64,000 nucleotides of DNA from Bdellovibrio sp. (GCA_022729855.1 DZBG01000001.1:1-64000), one strand, 5' to 3'; counted from the stretch's first letter, positions 51,859 to 61,320 are shown. Notes: generated by a model not told the origin, from the sequence alone. Numbers and translations: made by a program.

Positions 51859-52656
51859 ATGAGTGCAGATGTTCATGCAATGGCCTTTATTCACCCAGAG
51901 GCAAAAATTGGTAAAAATGTAAAAGTTGGACCTTTCTGTGTGATTGGTGCGAATGTTACTGTGGGAGACGATTGTGTTTTCCATTCTAATGTTGTGGTTG
52001 ATGGTCACACGACCATTGGAAATAACAATACGTTTTTTCAATTCGGCTCAATTGGTGCTCCACCTCAAGATAATTCTTATAAAGGTGAGCCTACTGAAAC
52101 AATTATCGGAAACAATAATACGTTTCGCGAGTATGTTTCAATTCACCGTGGAACTTTAAAACAAGATAAAAAAACCATCGTTGGTTCTAACTCTTTATTC
52201 ATGGCCTATTGTCATATTGCTCACGATTGTACTCTTGGAAACAATATTACAATGGCAAACTCTGTGAACTTAGCAGGACATGTGAATATTGGTGATAAAG
52301 TGATTATTGGTGGTAACACTGGTATTTCTCAATTCGTAACACTTGGTAAAGGTGCTTATATCGGTGGGGGATCAGGAATTGATCGTGATATTCCTCATTT
52401 TTGTGCCGCTTACGGAAACCGTGTTCGCCTTAAAGGAATCAATATTATTGGTCTTAAACGCCAAGGTCACTCAAAAGAGATCGTTTCTGAAGTGGTAGAT
52501 TTTTACCGCACGATGGAAGCCTCAGCTCTTGCACCTAGGGCCTTTGTTGCTCATGCAGAGTTCATGGAAGAATTTAAGAATAATATTGTGGTTCAAGAGA
52601 TCGCAGCATTCATTCAAAAAAGTGAAATTGGAATCGCGCCATTCATGGCCGATTAG
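51859..52656 (+). CDS. lpxA: acyl-ACP--UDP-N-acetylglucosamine O-acyltransferase LpxA
   Basis: First lipid A step. 265 aa of hexapeptide repeats (IHPEAKIGKNVKVGPFCVIGANVTVG), the FGSIGAPPQD loop, catalytic-His segment LFMAYCHIAHDCTLGNNITMAN, and the C-terminal helical domain with RGH-like KRQGHSKE. If the next gene is GnnA, this LpxA could prefer the 3-amino nucleotide sugar; the sequence alone does not settle that. Confidence 0.95.
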   Translation: MSADVHAMAFIHPEAKIGKNVKVGPFCVIGANVTVGDDCVFHSNVVVDGHTTIGNNNTFFQFGSIGAPPQDNSYKGEPTETIIGNNNTFREYVSIHRGTLKQDKKTIVGSNSLFMAYCHIAHDCTLGNNITMANSVNLAGHVNIGDKVIIGGNTGISQFVTLGKGAYIGGGSGIDRDIPHFCAAYGNRVRLKGINIIGLKRQGHSKEIVSEVVDFYRTMEASALAPRAFVAHAEFMEEFKNNIVVQEIAAFIQKSEIGIAPFMAD

Positions 52657-52664
52657 GTTGAATT

Positions 52665-53618
52665 ATGAAAAAAGTTAAAGTTGCAGTTATCGGATATGGT
52701 CACTTAGGAAAATGGCATTGCCAAAAAGTTGCGGCCCACGCTGATGTGGCCGATTTTGTGGCGATCGTTGAAAAATTTCCTCAAGGGCAAGAAGCGGCTA
52801 AGGCCAATCACCCTAATGTAAAAGTTGTTTCAGAGATTTCAGAAATCATTAATGAAATCGATGCCGCTTTTATTGTGACTCCAACATCAACTCACTTTGC
52901 TTTAAGTAAATACCTTCTTGAAAATAATAAACACATCTTTTGCGAGAAGCCTGTTTGTTCAAATGATGAAGAGGCCATGGCCTTAACAAAAATAGCTCAA
53001 GATAAAAAAATGGTTTTCCAAGTAGGACATTCTGAAAGATGTCACGAGGCTTGGGAGAAGTTAGCTGAAGAGCTTGGGCAAGTTCAACGACCATTTACTA
53101 TTCGTATCAATCGCGTGGCGGCCTTTAAAGGCCGTGCCACAGATGTAGATGTGGTTCAAGATCTGGCCATTCATGATCTAGACCTTCTTACTTATATTTT
53201 GAAATTTAATCCAGTAAGTGTTCGTGCAGACGGATACAAAATCCGAACAGATAAGTGGGATCACGCAACGATGGAGCTCACAGATGCTAATGGATCTGTG
53301 GCCTATATTACTGTTGGACGAAATCACGTGAAAGAAATTCGAGATGTAGAGATTACTTCTCAATCAGGAATGATTTACGTGGATCTCTTTGCCAATAAAT
53401 ATGCGACATCACCCTCTGGCCAATATTCAGAAGGTGTTTTTGTGAAAGAAGAGAATTACGCAAAACGTGACCATCTTCTTGTTGAGCACGGATATTTTTA
53501 TGATTCAATTCTTAACGGGGCTCCAGTCTTTGTGAATTTTAATGATGGAGTGAAAGCGGTTCATCTTGTTGATTCAGTTCTTAAGGCCTTAGAAACTAAA
53601 AAAACGGTTCAAGTCTAA
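52665..53618 (+). CDS. Gfo/Idh/MocA-family oxidoreductase (GnnA candidate)
   Basis: 317-aa NAD(P)-dependent oxidoreductase: Rossmann motif VAVIGYGHLGKWHC, FIVTPTSTH, IFCEKPVC and the active-site region DVVQDLAIHDLDLL. Its place between lpxA and lpxB matches gnnA in Acidithiobacillus, where GnnA oxidises UDP-GlcNAc at C3 before the aminotransferase GnnB gives the 2,3-diamino sugar used in lipid A. No aminotransferase gene is present in this window, so the assignment is a context-based inference. Nine bases after lpxA; overlaps lpxB (TAATG). Confidence 0.8.
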   Translation: MKKVKVAVIGYGHLGKWHCQKVAAHADVADFVAIVEKFPQGQEAAKANHPNVKVVSEISEIINEIDAAFIVTPTSTHFALSKYLLENNKHIFCEKPVCSNDEEAMALTKIAQDKKMVFQVGHSERCHEAWEKLAEELGQVQRPFTIRINRVAAFKGRATDVDVVQDLAIHDLDLLTYILKFNPVSVRADGYKIRTDKWDHATMELTDANGSVAYITVGRNHVKEIRDVEITSQSGMIYVDLFANKYATSPSGQYSEGVFVKEENYAKRDHLLVEHGYFYDSILNGAPVFVNFNDGVKAVHLVDSVLKALETKKTVQV

Positions 53619-54739
53619 TGAAGAGCTGCCTCATCATTGCGGGTGAAAAATCGGGTGAAGAGCATGCCATGACTTTTTTTCCAGAACTTAAAAAGCTTAG
53701 TCCTGAGACAAGTTTTTTTGGTGTTGGGGGAGAAGATCTTCAAAAGAATGGAGTGGAGCTAATCTATCATTTGAAAGATTTCTCATCTATGGGCTTCTCT
53801 GAAGTAATTCATAAAATCCCTTTTTATTTTAAGGCCCTAAAAAAAATTGAAGCAGAGGTCGCTCGCCGTGGAACTAAAACGGCTATTCTTATCGATTTTC
53901 AAGATTTCAATTTAAGACTCGCTCAGCGCCTTGCTAAGAATGGAGTTGAAGTACTTTATTATGTGGCCCCTCAAGCTTGGGCATGGAAAGAGTATCGTGC
54001 AGGAGTGATTGCGAAAACAGTGAACACACTTTATAGCATTCTTCCTTTTGAGAAAAAATGGTTTATGGATCGTGGAGTAAAACAAGTTCGTGGAATCCCA
54101 CATCCACTCATGCGCACTTATAAAGATGAGTGGAGCTCAATTCCAGAGCGTCCTTTCTTAAGTATGAAGGATGGAGTGGATTTACTTCTCCTTCCTGGAA
54201 GTCGTCGTTTTGAAGTCCAGCTCTTGCTAGAGAAGTTTATTAAAACAATAAAAATTTTAAAATCACATGGAATCAAGGTTCGCACTCACTTAGTAAAAGT
54301 GAATCATTTACCATCAAGTCTCTATGATTATTTCTCTGATGATATTGATGTTTGGTACAACTCAGATGAACTTGTGAAAGCGATGAAGGCGACACATATG
54401 TCATTGGCCGCTAGTGGGACTGTGACTTTGAGTACTGGGCTTTTTGAATTACCAACTATTGTGAGTTATAGAGGATCACTTCTTAATGAATTTATTTTTA
54501 ATAATTTTATTAAGTATAAAGGAGCTATTTCTCTGACTAATATTGTCCATGGTGAGATGGTCTTTCCGGAACTCACTCAAGAGAAGGTACAGCCAGAACT
54601 AATGGCCAGGACGCTTTATTCTTGGGTAACTCAAGAATCTGAATATAATAAACTTAAAGCGACACTTAAAAAGACAAAAGATTTGATGTCGGGAGAGGAT
54701 TTCTCTGTTCCTGAATCAATGGCAAAAGTAATTAAATGA
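53618..54739 (+). CDS. lpxB: lipid A disaccharide synthase LpxB
   Basis: Joins lipid X and UDP-diacylglucosamine into the lipid A disaccharide. 373 aa, GT19 family: CLIIAGEKSGEEHAM (usual AGEASGD), FFGVGGEDLQKNG, SSMGFSEV, YYVAPQAWAWKEYRA, LLLPGSRRFEVQLL and LAASGTVTLSTGLFELPTIVSYR. Translationally coupled on both sides. Confidence 0.95.
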   Translation: MKSCLIIAGEKSGEEHAMTFFPELKKLSPETSFFGVGGEDLQKNGVELIYHLKDFSSMGFSEVIHKIPFYFKALKKIEAEVARRGTKTAILIDFQDFNLRLAQRLAKNGVEVLYYVAPQAWAWKEYRAGVIAKTVNTLYSILPFEKKWFMDRGVKQVRGIPHPLMRTYKDEWSSIPERPFLSMKDGVDLLLLPGSRRFEVQLLLEKFIKTIKILKSHGIKVRTHLVKVNHLPSSLYDYFSDDIDVWYNSDELVKAMKATHMSLAASGTVTLSTGLFELPTIVSYRGSLLNEFIFNNFIKYKGAISLTNIVHGEMVFPELTQEKVQPELMARTLYSWVTQESEYNKLKATLKKTKDLMSGEDFSVPESMAKVIK

Positions 54740-55818
54740 GTATTTTGAAGGCAACTTCACATTATTTAAAAAGACCTCTTCTCACTCCTTTTAGTTTTAT
54801 TTGGGAGTGGGTTTACCGTATTCGTCGATCATTTTACGAGTATGGGATCTTCTCTAAAACAACTTTCAAAGTACCAGTTATCAGCGTGGGAAATCTCACC
54901 TTTGGCGGAACAGGAAAAACTCCCACCATTATTTGGCTGGCCGAGTTTTTTGCCAATAAAGATAAGAGCCCAGTGGTTCTTACTCGTGGTTACCGCGGAC
55001 AATTAGAACACTCATCAGGACTTCTAGTATCAGGCCAAAAATTCAGATTGAACCCGTTTGACTATGGCGATGAACCACTCATGATTTCAAATAAGATGAC
55101 TCGTGGAGCGGTGATTGTTGGAAAAAAACGCGCTCAAAACTTGATGAAATATTTTCATCAAGTGAAACCTGATATTGTTCTGCTCGATGATGGATTTCAG
55201 CACTTACAAATTCATCGCAGTTTTAATATTTTATTATTTGATGCGACGATGACTTTTGATAGGTATGAAGTGGCTCCGCTTGGTTATTTAAGAGAGGGGA
55301 TGACGGCCTTAAAAGATGCCGATGCCATTATTATTTCAAGAGCTGATCTTGTGGGGCAGGAGACGCTGGATAAATTAAAAGACATGCTGAAAAAGTATTA
55401 TCACCATAAATTACCAATTGCCCTGACTTCTTATCATCCAGTTGGTGTTTTTGATGTTCATGATAAATATATTTATTCAACTCATCAGCTGAAAGGGAAG
55501 AAGGCGATTGCGGTCACGGCCATTGCTAATCCAGACTCATTTTATCAAAATTTAACAAATTTTGGCATGGAGATCATTGAAAAGGTGAGCTTTCCAGATC
55601 ACTATTTCTTCAATCCAGAGGATATTAACGATTTACTAGTGAAGGCCGCCCAACATTCTGCTGTTATTCTTTGTAGCGAGAAGGATATTGTAAAAATGAA
55701 GCGCGTCTCACTGGATTCAAGACTTCTTTTTATCAAAGTGAAGCTCGATTTCGTAAGTGGTGAGGCCGAGCTGTCGGCGGCCCTAAGCAAAGTTCTCCAT
55801 CTTGATTCAAGCACTTAA
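54736..55818 (+). CDS. lpxK: tetraacyldisaccharide 4'-kinase LpxK
   Basis: Phosphorylates the 4' position of the lipid A disaccharide. 360 aa with an N-terminal membrane-associated helix, P-loop GNLTFGGTGKTP, LTRGYRGQ, YGDEPLMIS, VLLDDGFQHLQIHR and a C-terminal domain with FPDHYFF. All motifs look functional, which suggests lipid A carries at least a 4'-phosphate precursor stage. Start overlaps lpxB (ATGA). Confidence 0.94.
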   Translation: MSILKATSHYLKRPLLTPFSFIWEWVYRIRRSFYEYGIFSKTTFKVPVISVGNLTFGGTGKTPTIIWLAEFFANKDKSPVVLTRGYRGQLEHSSGLLVSGQKFRLNPFDYGDEPLMISNKMTRGAVIVGKKRAQNLMKYFHQVKPDIVLLDDGFQHLQIHRSFNILLFDATMTFDRYEVAPLGYLREGMTALKDADAIIISRADLVGQETLDKLKDMLKKYYHHKLPIALTSYHPVGVFDVHDKYIYSTHQLKGKKAIAVTAIANPDSFYQNLTNFGMEIIEKVSFPDHYFFNPEDINDLLVKAAQHSAVILCSEKDIVKMKRVSLDSRLLFIKVKLDFVSGEAELSAALSKVLHLDSST

Positions 55819-55862
55819 TCCATTAGAATAAACATATTGTTTAATTTAACGTGGGATTCTCC

Positions 55863-56903
55863 GTGAAATTTCTATACCTGTTTATTTTAGTTTTTCTTAC
55901 TTCAAGCTGTGCTTGGAAGCAAAAAGAGTTCATGAAAATTTTGAATGAAGATTCAGAAACTTCTGGGCCCCAAGTAGATGCTTCACCTGAGCTTCTTCAA
56001 AAATTTGAAGTTGAAGAAAAGAAAACAGAAGAAGCGGTTGCTCCTGCACCAGTAGCAGTGACAACTAAAAAAACGGTAGCCAAAAAAGTTGTCGCTCCTA
56101 AAAAAGAAAAAAAAATCGTTGCTCCTGTAAAAGTTGATCCTGAATTAGCGAAAGATTATCCCGCTGAATATATTCAATTAAGTAAAGATGCCGCTCCTAC
56201 TTGGAGTAAGTATCAGTCTCGTCACAGAACAGGACAGAAGACATATCTCGATATCCATTATCTTGGAATGACCGTGGGAAAAATTATGATCGCCAATAAA
56301 GGGATCAAGACAATTAAGGGGCAAGAAGTTTGGCATTTTCATGCTCGCTTTAAATCAGCTCCTTTTTATAGTTCAATTTATGAGCTTGATGACACTGTTG
56401 ATACCTATGTGACGAAAGATAAATTTTTAAGTTTAAGATACAGTTTGATTCAGAGAGAAAGTAAGCAAAATATTGATGATCTCCAGCTCTTTGATCGTGA
56501 TCAGTTGAAATCATTTTGGTTCTACAAAATGGTTCGTCCAGATAAAACAAAAGTAAAAAACGAGGAGAAACCGATTCCTACTTTAAGTATGGATCCGTTC
56601 TCTGTGGTTTTTTTCTTTCAAGGACTTCCTCTTAAAGATGGGGAAAAATACGAGATTCCTTTAATGAATAAAGGAAAGGTCCTGGTGCTGAAGGTAGAAG
56701 TTGAGGGAAGAGAGAAAATAAATACAGAGCTTGGGGAGAAAAAAGCTGTTCGTCTTCATGCCATGACAAAATATTCAGGTGACCATATTAAAAGTGGTGA
56801 TATGACTTTTTGGTTCTCGGATGACGATCGTAAAACACTCTTAAAGGCCCAGGCCAAAATTAAAATTGGTTCAGTCACAGCTGATGTGGTGGAAATAGAA
56901 TAA
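55863..56903 (+). CDS. DUF3108 lipoprotein
   Basis: 346 aa from the GTG chosen because VKFLYLFILVFLTSSC (lipobox TSSC) follows immediately; an earlier GTG four codons upstream is possible. After the lipid anchor comes a Lys/Ala/Val-rich spacer (about 55-105), then a DUF3108 domain: YLDIHYLGMTVGKIMIANKGIKTI, SAPFYSSIYELDDTVDTYV and GDMTFWFSDDDRKTLLKAQAKI. DUF3108 proteins are outer-membrane or periplasmic and of unknown function. Position after lpxK hints at envelope assembly. Confidence 0.82.
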   Translation: MKFLYLFILVFLTSSCAWKQKEFMKILNEDSETSGPQVDASPELLQKFEVEEKKTEEAVAPAPVAVTTKKTVAKKVVAPKKEKKIVAPVKVDPELAKDYPAEYIQLSKDAAPTWSKYQSRHRTGQKTYLDIHYLGMTVGKIMIANKGIKTIKGQEVWHFHARFKSAPFYSSIYELDDTVDTYVTKDKFLSLRYSLIQRESKQNIDDLQLFDRDQLKSFWFYKMVRPDKTKVKNEEKPIPTLSMDPFSVVFFFQGLPLKDGEKYEIPLMNKGKVLVLKVEVEGREKINTELGEKKAVRLHAMTKYSGDHIKSGDMTFWFSDDDRKTLLKAQAKIKIGSVTADVVEIE

Positions 56904-58072
56904 TGCGCGAAAGAGTACGGCTCTCCGATCTCAATATCCTCTATGTCTGTCTCTCGTTAGAGTGGGGAACCACTGAGCGTCGTTGTTTAAGCGATGCTGT
57001 TTATTTTAGAAATACAGGCGGAGCTTCATTTATTCTTTGTCGTCAGCATTCTCTCCTCGATAAAGAGGCCGAAAAAGAAGATATTCCACGTTTATATTTT
57101 CCAACTTCACTTGGTCAGTTCAGGCAATCTCTGAATTTTTATTTTCAAGTGGAGCAAATTCTTAAGCGTCATCAATTTGATCTTATTCATACTTATAGTG
57201 TTGAGACGGTCACTCCACTTGGTGCAGCCCTTCGAGGCAATACGCAAATTCCACTCATTTTGACTTTTAATGAAAATATTCCGCTAAAGAAAAGATTATT
57301 CGTAGAAAAATTTCTTCTACGAAGACTTGATAGTGTCTTTACTTTCTCCTCTCATATTCAAGATCTTGCTCATGAATCTTTTCCGATTTCGACAAGAAAG
57401 ATTCACTCCCTAGGTTTAGGACTTGAGGCGATGGTAGTAGAGAAAATGCCCTCTGAACTTCTACAAATTAAGCTTGGTATGTTTGTCGATCGAACAACCA
57501 CTATGCGACTGATGCAGGGATTTGCTGAATGTATTCCAAGTATCATTCAACTCTTTCATGATAAAATGCCTCACCTTAAACTGATTTTTACTTTTATCAG
57601 TGATCATAATTGGTATAACCATCCACTTTATAATCCGATGAAGCGCATGTACCTAGAGAGAGGACTTGAGAACCATATTAGTTTTGAGACTAAAGCTTTA
57701 AGACCTCAGAGTTTTCGCGATATTCATTTGTATATCGGTCTTCCTCATCATGAACTTTTGAGTGATATCGATGTTCTTGCTTTGCTCGGTCAAACTCCTG
57801 TTTTACTTCCAAGAACCTCAACTAGACAACTTTTGACCTCTGGTGGAAAGATTGGTGAGACTTATTATCCGGGAGATGGACGTGAGTTAAAGGAGAAAGC
57901 CCTAAGAATATTCGCTAATTACGAATACTATATGGATCAACTCTTGGCCCTGGCCCCTACTTTAATGGATTTTCATAGTGCAGATCGTTATTCGGAAGCG
58001 ATTTATGGCCAGTATGAAAGGCTCTACACCCAGCGTCTTCGTTACTCTCAAGTTAGACGTAAGCTAGCTTAA
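56903..58072 (+). CDS. GT-B-fold glycosyltransferase-like protein
   Basis: 389-aa cytoplasmic protein with the two-domain layout of GT4-type glycosyltransferases. N-terminal half: LNILYVCLSLEWGTTERRCLSDAVYFRNTGG and FDLIHTYSVETVTPLGAAL. C-terminal half: HLKLIFTFISD, DIDVLALLGQTPVLLPRTSTRQLL and GETYYPGDGRELKEKALRIF. The canonical EX7E is not obvious. It ends the lipid A operon (TAATG overlap), so addition of a sugar to lipid A or LPS core is the natural guess. The substrate is unknown. Confidence 0.78.
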   Translation: MRERVRLSDLNILYVCLSLEWGTTERRCLSDAVYFRNTGGASFILCRQHSLLDKEAEKEDIPRLYFPTSLGQFRQSLNFYFQVEQILKRHQFDLIHTYSVETVTPLGAALRGNTQIPLILTFNENIPLKKRLFVEKFLLRRLDSVFTFSSHIQDLAHESFPISTRKIHSLGLGLEAMVVEKMPSELLQIKLGMFVDRTTTMRLMQGFAECIPSIIQLFHDKMPHLKLIFTFISDHNWYNHPLYNPMKRMYLERGLENHISFETKALRPQSFRDIHLYIGLPHHELLSDIDVLALLGQTPVLLPRTSTRQLLTSGGKIGETYYPGDGRELKEKALRIFANYEYYMDQLLALAPTLMDFHSADRYSEAIYGQYERLYTQRLRYSQVRRKLA

Positions 58073-58076
58073 TCCT

Positions 58077-58105
58077 TTGACTTAAATCAGAAATCAGCTT
58101 ATAAA
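58077..58105 (+). promoter_or_regulatory. rpsA promoter
   Basis: TTGACT, 17-nt spacer, TATAAA: ten of twelve consensus bases, the best forward promoter in the window, with a leader of about 40 nt ending in AAGGAGG. Confidence 0.75.
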
Positions 58106-58151
58106 AGACGCTCTTCAGTAGAAGAATTAATGCCAGTTTAAGGAGGCCAAT

Positions 58152-59891
58152 ATGGCCACTACTAAAACAACAACAACTCCCAAATCTTTTGATGTTCCTA
58201 CTTGGATCAAAGGGTTTGACTTCGTCATGGGCGAAGAGACAGAAACACAAGTAAAAAATGAATTCTCAGAAATGATGAACTCAGCAGCCGCTAAGAATTT
58301 CGCTGAAGGCGAAGTTTTTATGGGTAAAGTTGTTAACATGAACGATGAATTCGTTACTGTTGACATCGGTTACAAGCAAGAGGGACTAGTTCTCGCTCGC
58401 GAATTCCGTAACTACGATGGTTCTCTTAAAGTTAAAGTTGGAGATGAAATCCAAGTTTATCTTGAGAAACTTGAGTCAGCTATGGGGAACCTTGTTCTTT
58501 CAAAAGACAAAGCCGAAATTCTTAAAGCATGGGATAAAATCTCAGAAGCTTGTGAAAAAGGTGAGCCAGTTGAAGGTACAGTTATCGCTAAAGTTAAAGG
58601 CGGTTTATCAGTTGATATCGGTGTTAAAGCGTTCCTTCCAGGATCACAAATTGACATCCGTCCAGTTAAGAATCTTGATAAGTACATTGGTAAAACAATG
58701 GAATTCAAAGTTATTAAATTCAACAAGAAACGTGGAAACATTGTTCTTTCTCGTCGTGCAATCCTAGCTGAAGAGCGTGGACGTATGAGAGATGATACAT
58801 TAACTCAAATTCAAGAAGGTATGATCGTGAAAGGTATTGTGAAAAACATTACTGATTACGGTGCGTTTATCGATCTTGGTGGTGTTGATGGTCTACTTCA
58901 CATTACAGATATGTCTTGGGGACGTGTTAAACATCCTTCAAACCTTCTTAATGTTGGTGACGAAGTTGATGTTAAGATTCTTAAGTACGATGCTTCTAAA
59001 GAGCGCGTATCTCTTGGTCTTAAACAAGTTCAAGCAAACCCTTGGGAATCTGCTAAAGACAAATATATGCCAGGTTCAAAAGTTTCTGGAGAAATCGTAT
59101 CTGTTAAAGATTACGGAATCTTCGTTGAGCTTAACGATGGTATCGAAGGTCTAATCCACGTTTCAGAAATGAGCTGGACGAACAAAAAAGCTACAAACAA
59201 AAACTACAATGTTGGTGATAAAGTTGAAGCTGTTGTTCTTGAAGTTGATGTTGAAAACAAGAGAATCTCTCTTGGTCTTAAACAACTTCAACCAAATCCA
59301 TGGGATGATATGGTTGCAAAATACCCTCTAGGTAAATCTGTAGAAGGTACAATTAAAGCAATTGTTGATTTCGGAATGTTCGTAGACGTAGGTGAAGAAG
59401 TTGATGCTTTAATCCACGTTTCTGATATTTCTTGGACTAAGAAGAACGTTAACGTTGCTGAAGAGTTCAAAGCTGGACAGAAAGTTAAAGGTGTTGTTCT
59501 AACTGTTGATAAAGAAAACCAAAAATTCTGTTTAGGTCTTAAACAACTTGAAGAAGATCCTTGGAAGAAAATCGAAGAGCGTATGCCAGTTGGATCTATC
59601 ATTGAAGGTGAGATCGTTCGTCTTACTGACTTTGGTGTATTCGTTGAGCTAGAAACTGGAATCGAAGGTCTTGTACACATTTCTGAAATTTCAGAAGAGC
59701 GTGTAGAAAAACCAGCTGATAAAGTTGCTAAAGGTGACAAAGTTAAATCTGTTGTTATCTCAATCGATAAAGCTGCTAAGAAAATTGCACTTTCAATGAA
59801 AGCTGTAACTTCTGGTGACTATAAGAACTATGCACAAGATAGCCTTAAGCCATCAACTCTTGCAGACAAACTTAAAGGTTTCAAAGTTTAA
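58152..59891 (+). CDS. rpsA: 30S ribosomal protein S1
   Basis: Binds mRNA at the small subunit and helps start translation. 579 aa with six S1 domains, marked by repeated GMVVNMNDEF-, GAFIDLGGVDGLLH-, GIFVELNDGIEGLIH-, GMFVDVGEEVDALIH- and GVFVELETGIEGLVH-type segments. Each of the later repeats ends with a SLGLKQLQ.NPW-like linker. The N-terminal 50 residues are a Thr-rich extension. Monocistronic between a strong promoter and a strong terminator. Confidence 0.97.
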   Translation: MATTKTTTTPKSFDVPTWIKGFDFVMGEETETQVKNEFSEMMNSAAAKNFAEGEVFMGKVVNMNDEFVTVDIGYKQEGLVLAREFRNYDGSLKVKVGDEIQVYLEKLESAMGNLVLSKDKAEILKAWDKISEACEKGEPVEGTVIAKVKGGLSVDIGVKAFLPGSQIDIRPVKNLDKYIGKTMEFKVIKFNKKRGNIVLSRRAILAEERGRMRDDTLTQIQEGMIVKGIVKNITDYGAFIDLGGVDGLLHITDMSWGRVKHPSNLLNVGDEVDVKILKYDASKERVSLGLKQVQANPWESAKDKYMPGSKVSGEIVSVKDYGIFVELNDGIEGLIHVSEMSWTNKKATNKNYNVGDKVEAVVLEVDVENKRISLGLKQLQPNPWDDMVAKYPLGKSVEGTIKAIVDFGMFVDVGEEVDALIHVSDISWTKKNVNVAEEFKAGQKVKGVVLTVDKENQKFCLGLKQLEEDPWKKIEERMPVGSIIEGEIVRLTDFGVFVELETGIEGLVHISEISEERVEKPADKVAKGDKVKSVVISIDKAAKKIALSMKAVTSGDYKNYAQDSLKPSTLADKLKGFKV

Positions 59892-59917
59892 TTTAAACTT
59901 ACAAATTCGATAAGACG

Positions 59918-59948
59918 GAAGGGCCCCTTTATGGGGCCCTTCTTTTTT
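59918..59948 (+). terminator. rpsA terminator
   Basis: GAAGGGCCCC, loop TTTAT, GGGGCCCTTC: a perfect 10-bp stem followed by T6. Confidence 0.95.
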
Positions 59949-60025
59949 GCGACAATCTGCCATCATTGCCAATCAATCTAGCTTTGGTCACAATATTTAC
60001 ATTCAGTTCTTAATAAGGAGTCTCT

Positions 60026-60418
60026 ATGAAATTGATGGCTGCGATTACTCTTGGTCTTTATACGACGGTCAGTCTTGCTAACTGTAATGTTTATGTTCCT
60101 GTTAAGGAGTTTAATTATGCGGGCCTGACGATCAATTTTAGCTTCTATTCTTTGTTTAAAGAAAAGGGCATGACTGAGGTCGCAAATATTGGAGAAGCTG
60201 ATTATGAGCTAAAATTAAGCGATGAAGAGGTGATAGGGCGTAACTTCCATAAGGCCAAAGTGAATTTTGATTTCATTGATCTTCGTGGACAGAAAACGGT
60301 TCTTGAAATTACTAATGAGAAGACTTGTTTTACTCAGTACTGTGGGATTAGTGATTATAAGAGTGTTTGGATAAAGAGTTATAAGAAATTAAATAAGCAG
60401 CTTCCTGTTTGCCGCTAA
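60026..60418 (+). CDS. small secreted protein, unknown
   Basis: 130-aa exported protein (signal peptide LMAAITLGLYTTVSLA) with a mature part of about 110 residues, mostly beta strand, and four cysteines (CNVYVP, TCFTQYCG, PVCR) that could form two disulfides. The segment EADYELKLSDEEVIGRNFHKA reads like a small periplasmic sensor or inhibitor, but no family is recognised. AAGGAG precedes the ATG and a terminator follows. Confidence 0.68.
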   Translation: MKLMAAITLGLYTTVSLANCNVYVPVKEFNYAGLTINFSFYSLFKEKGMTEVANIGEADYELKLSDEEVIGRNFHKAKVNFDFIDLRGQKTVLEITNEKTCFTQYCGISDYKSVWIKSYKKLNKQLPVCR

Positions 60419-60425
60419 TGAAAAT

Positions 60426-60453
60426 AAAAAGGGCCAGCTATGCTGACCCTTTT
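60426..60453. terminator. terminator between convergent secreted-protein genes
   Basis: A5, GGGCCAGC, TAT, GCTGACCC, T4 with one C-A mismatch in the stem. Could serve both strands. Confidence 0.65.
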
Positions 60454-60482
60454 CGTATTTAGAGAGATCTTCTGGGAGACGA

Positions 60483-61259
60483 TTAACGAGAGTAGCTTTT
60501 GATTTGACCAGCACCATTGATATAGATCAGATCATTTCTTTCAAAGGCAGATGACCAAGAATTCATTTGGTACTTGATTGTAAGGTTTACCCCTGCAACT
60601 GGATTTTCTTTTGTTCCGTTGTTCATAATTCCACCAAGTTTCATTGTGGCATTGAAATCCCAACCATACTTAGTATTTACTTTTATAGGAACAATTTCAG
60701 CACCTGTAATATATTTACCAGCACCATTATAAGAACCACCGTAAGAGAAAATAACCATATATTCAAAACGAACAACTTCAGAACCTGATCCGTTTTTCAC
60801 AATAGTTGTATATTTTTTCTCAATTGGCATAGAGAAGTTTTCTAAATCAAATGGATCAACATATTCTTTTGTCATTGGGTCACGAGGAACAACACTGATA
60901 GGAGCGTATTCAGTCGTGTTAGTTGGTTTACCTTTCTGAACGAGTTCATAAATTTGCTCACCTAGAGCTACTAAATCTTTTGCAATTCCAATAACTGTTC
61001 CAACTTTTTCTGCGCGATCTTCAAAAGTAGGTTTTGTAGGAGTTTCTTCCTCTTCACCTGAACCAGTTCCAGCTACATCTCCACCTTTATTATAAGGACT
61101 GTAATAGCCTCCGCCTTTTGTTCCATTAGTATCTGTGCCAGAAGAAACTTCAGTTGTTTCAATACTTGAAATAATCCATTCAGGATCAAGTTTTTGTGTT
61201 GAGGCAAATGTTGTGGCCGTTGCAAGTAGTAGTGCTGATGCTAAGAAAGCTTTTTTCAT
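60483..61259 (-). CDS. secreted protein, unknown
   Basis: 258-aa exported protein. Signal peptide (ASALLLATATTFA), then a Gly/Thr/Glu-rich low-complexity spacer (residues 35-80, TNGTKGGGYYSPYNKGGD and GSGEEEETPTKP). A short helix (KVGTVIGIAKDLVALGEQIYELVQ) and a beta-rich C-terminal domain of about 130 residues (VVRFEYMVIFSYGGSYNGAGKYITGAE) follow. No family recognised. Own promoter and two palindromes upstream indicate regulated expression. Confidence 0.7.
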   Translation of the reverse strand: MKKAFLASALLLATATTFASTQKLDPEWIISSIETTEVSSGTDTNGTKGGGYYSPYNKGGDVAGTGSGEEEETPTKPTFEDRAEKVGTVIGIAKDLVALGEQIYELVQKGKPTNTTEYAPISVVPRDPMTKEYVDPFDLENFSMPIEKKYTTIVKNGSGSEVVRFEYMVIFSYGGSYNGAGKYITGAEIVPIKVNTKYGWDFNATMKLGGIMNNGTKENPVAGVNLTIKYQMNSWSSAFERNDLIYINGAGQIKSYSR

Positions 61260-61320
61260 GAATCCCCCTCTAAGTTGATTTCAAAACTATCCATCGTGAC
61301 AGTGTTCTCAATTTTGTGGA

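Noticed and set aside
59907-59914. TTCGATAA after rpsA as a sigma28 promoter
   Set aside because: It lies in the 3' end of the rpsA transcript before its terminator, with no suitable -35.
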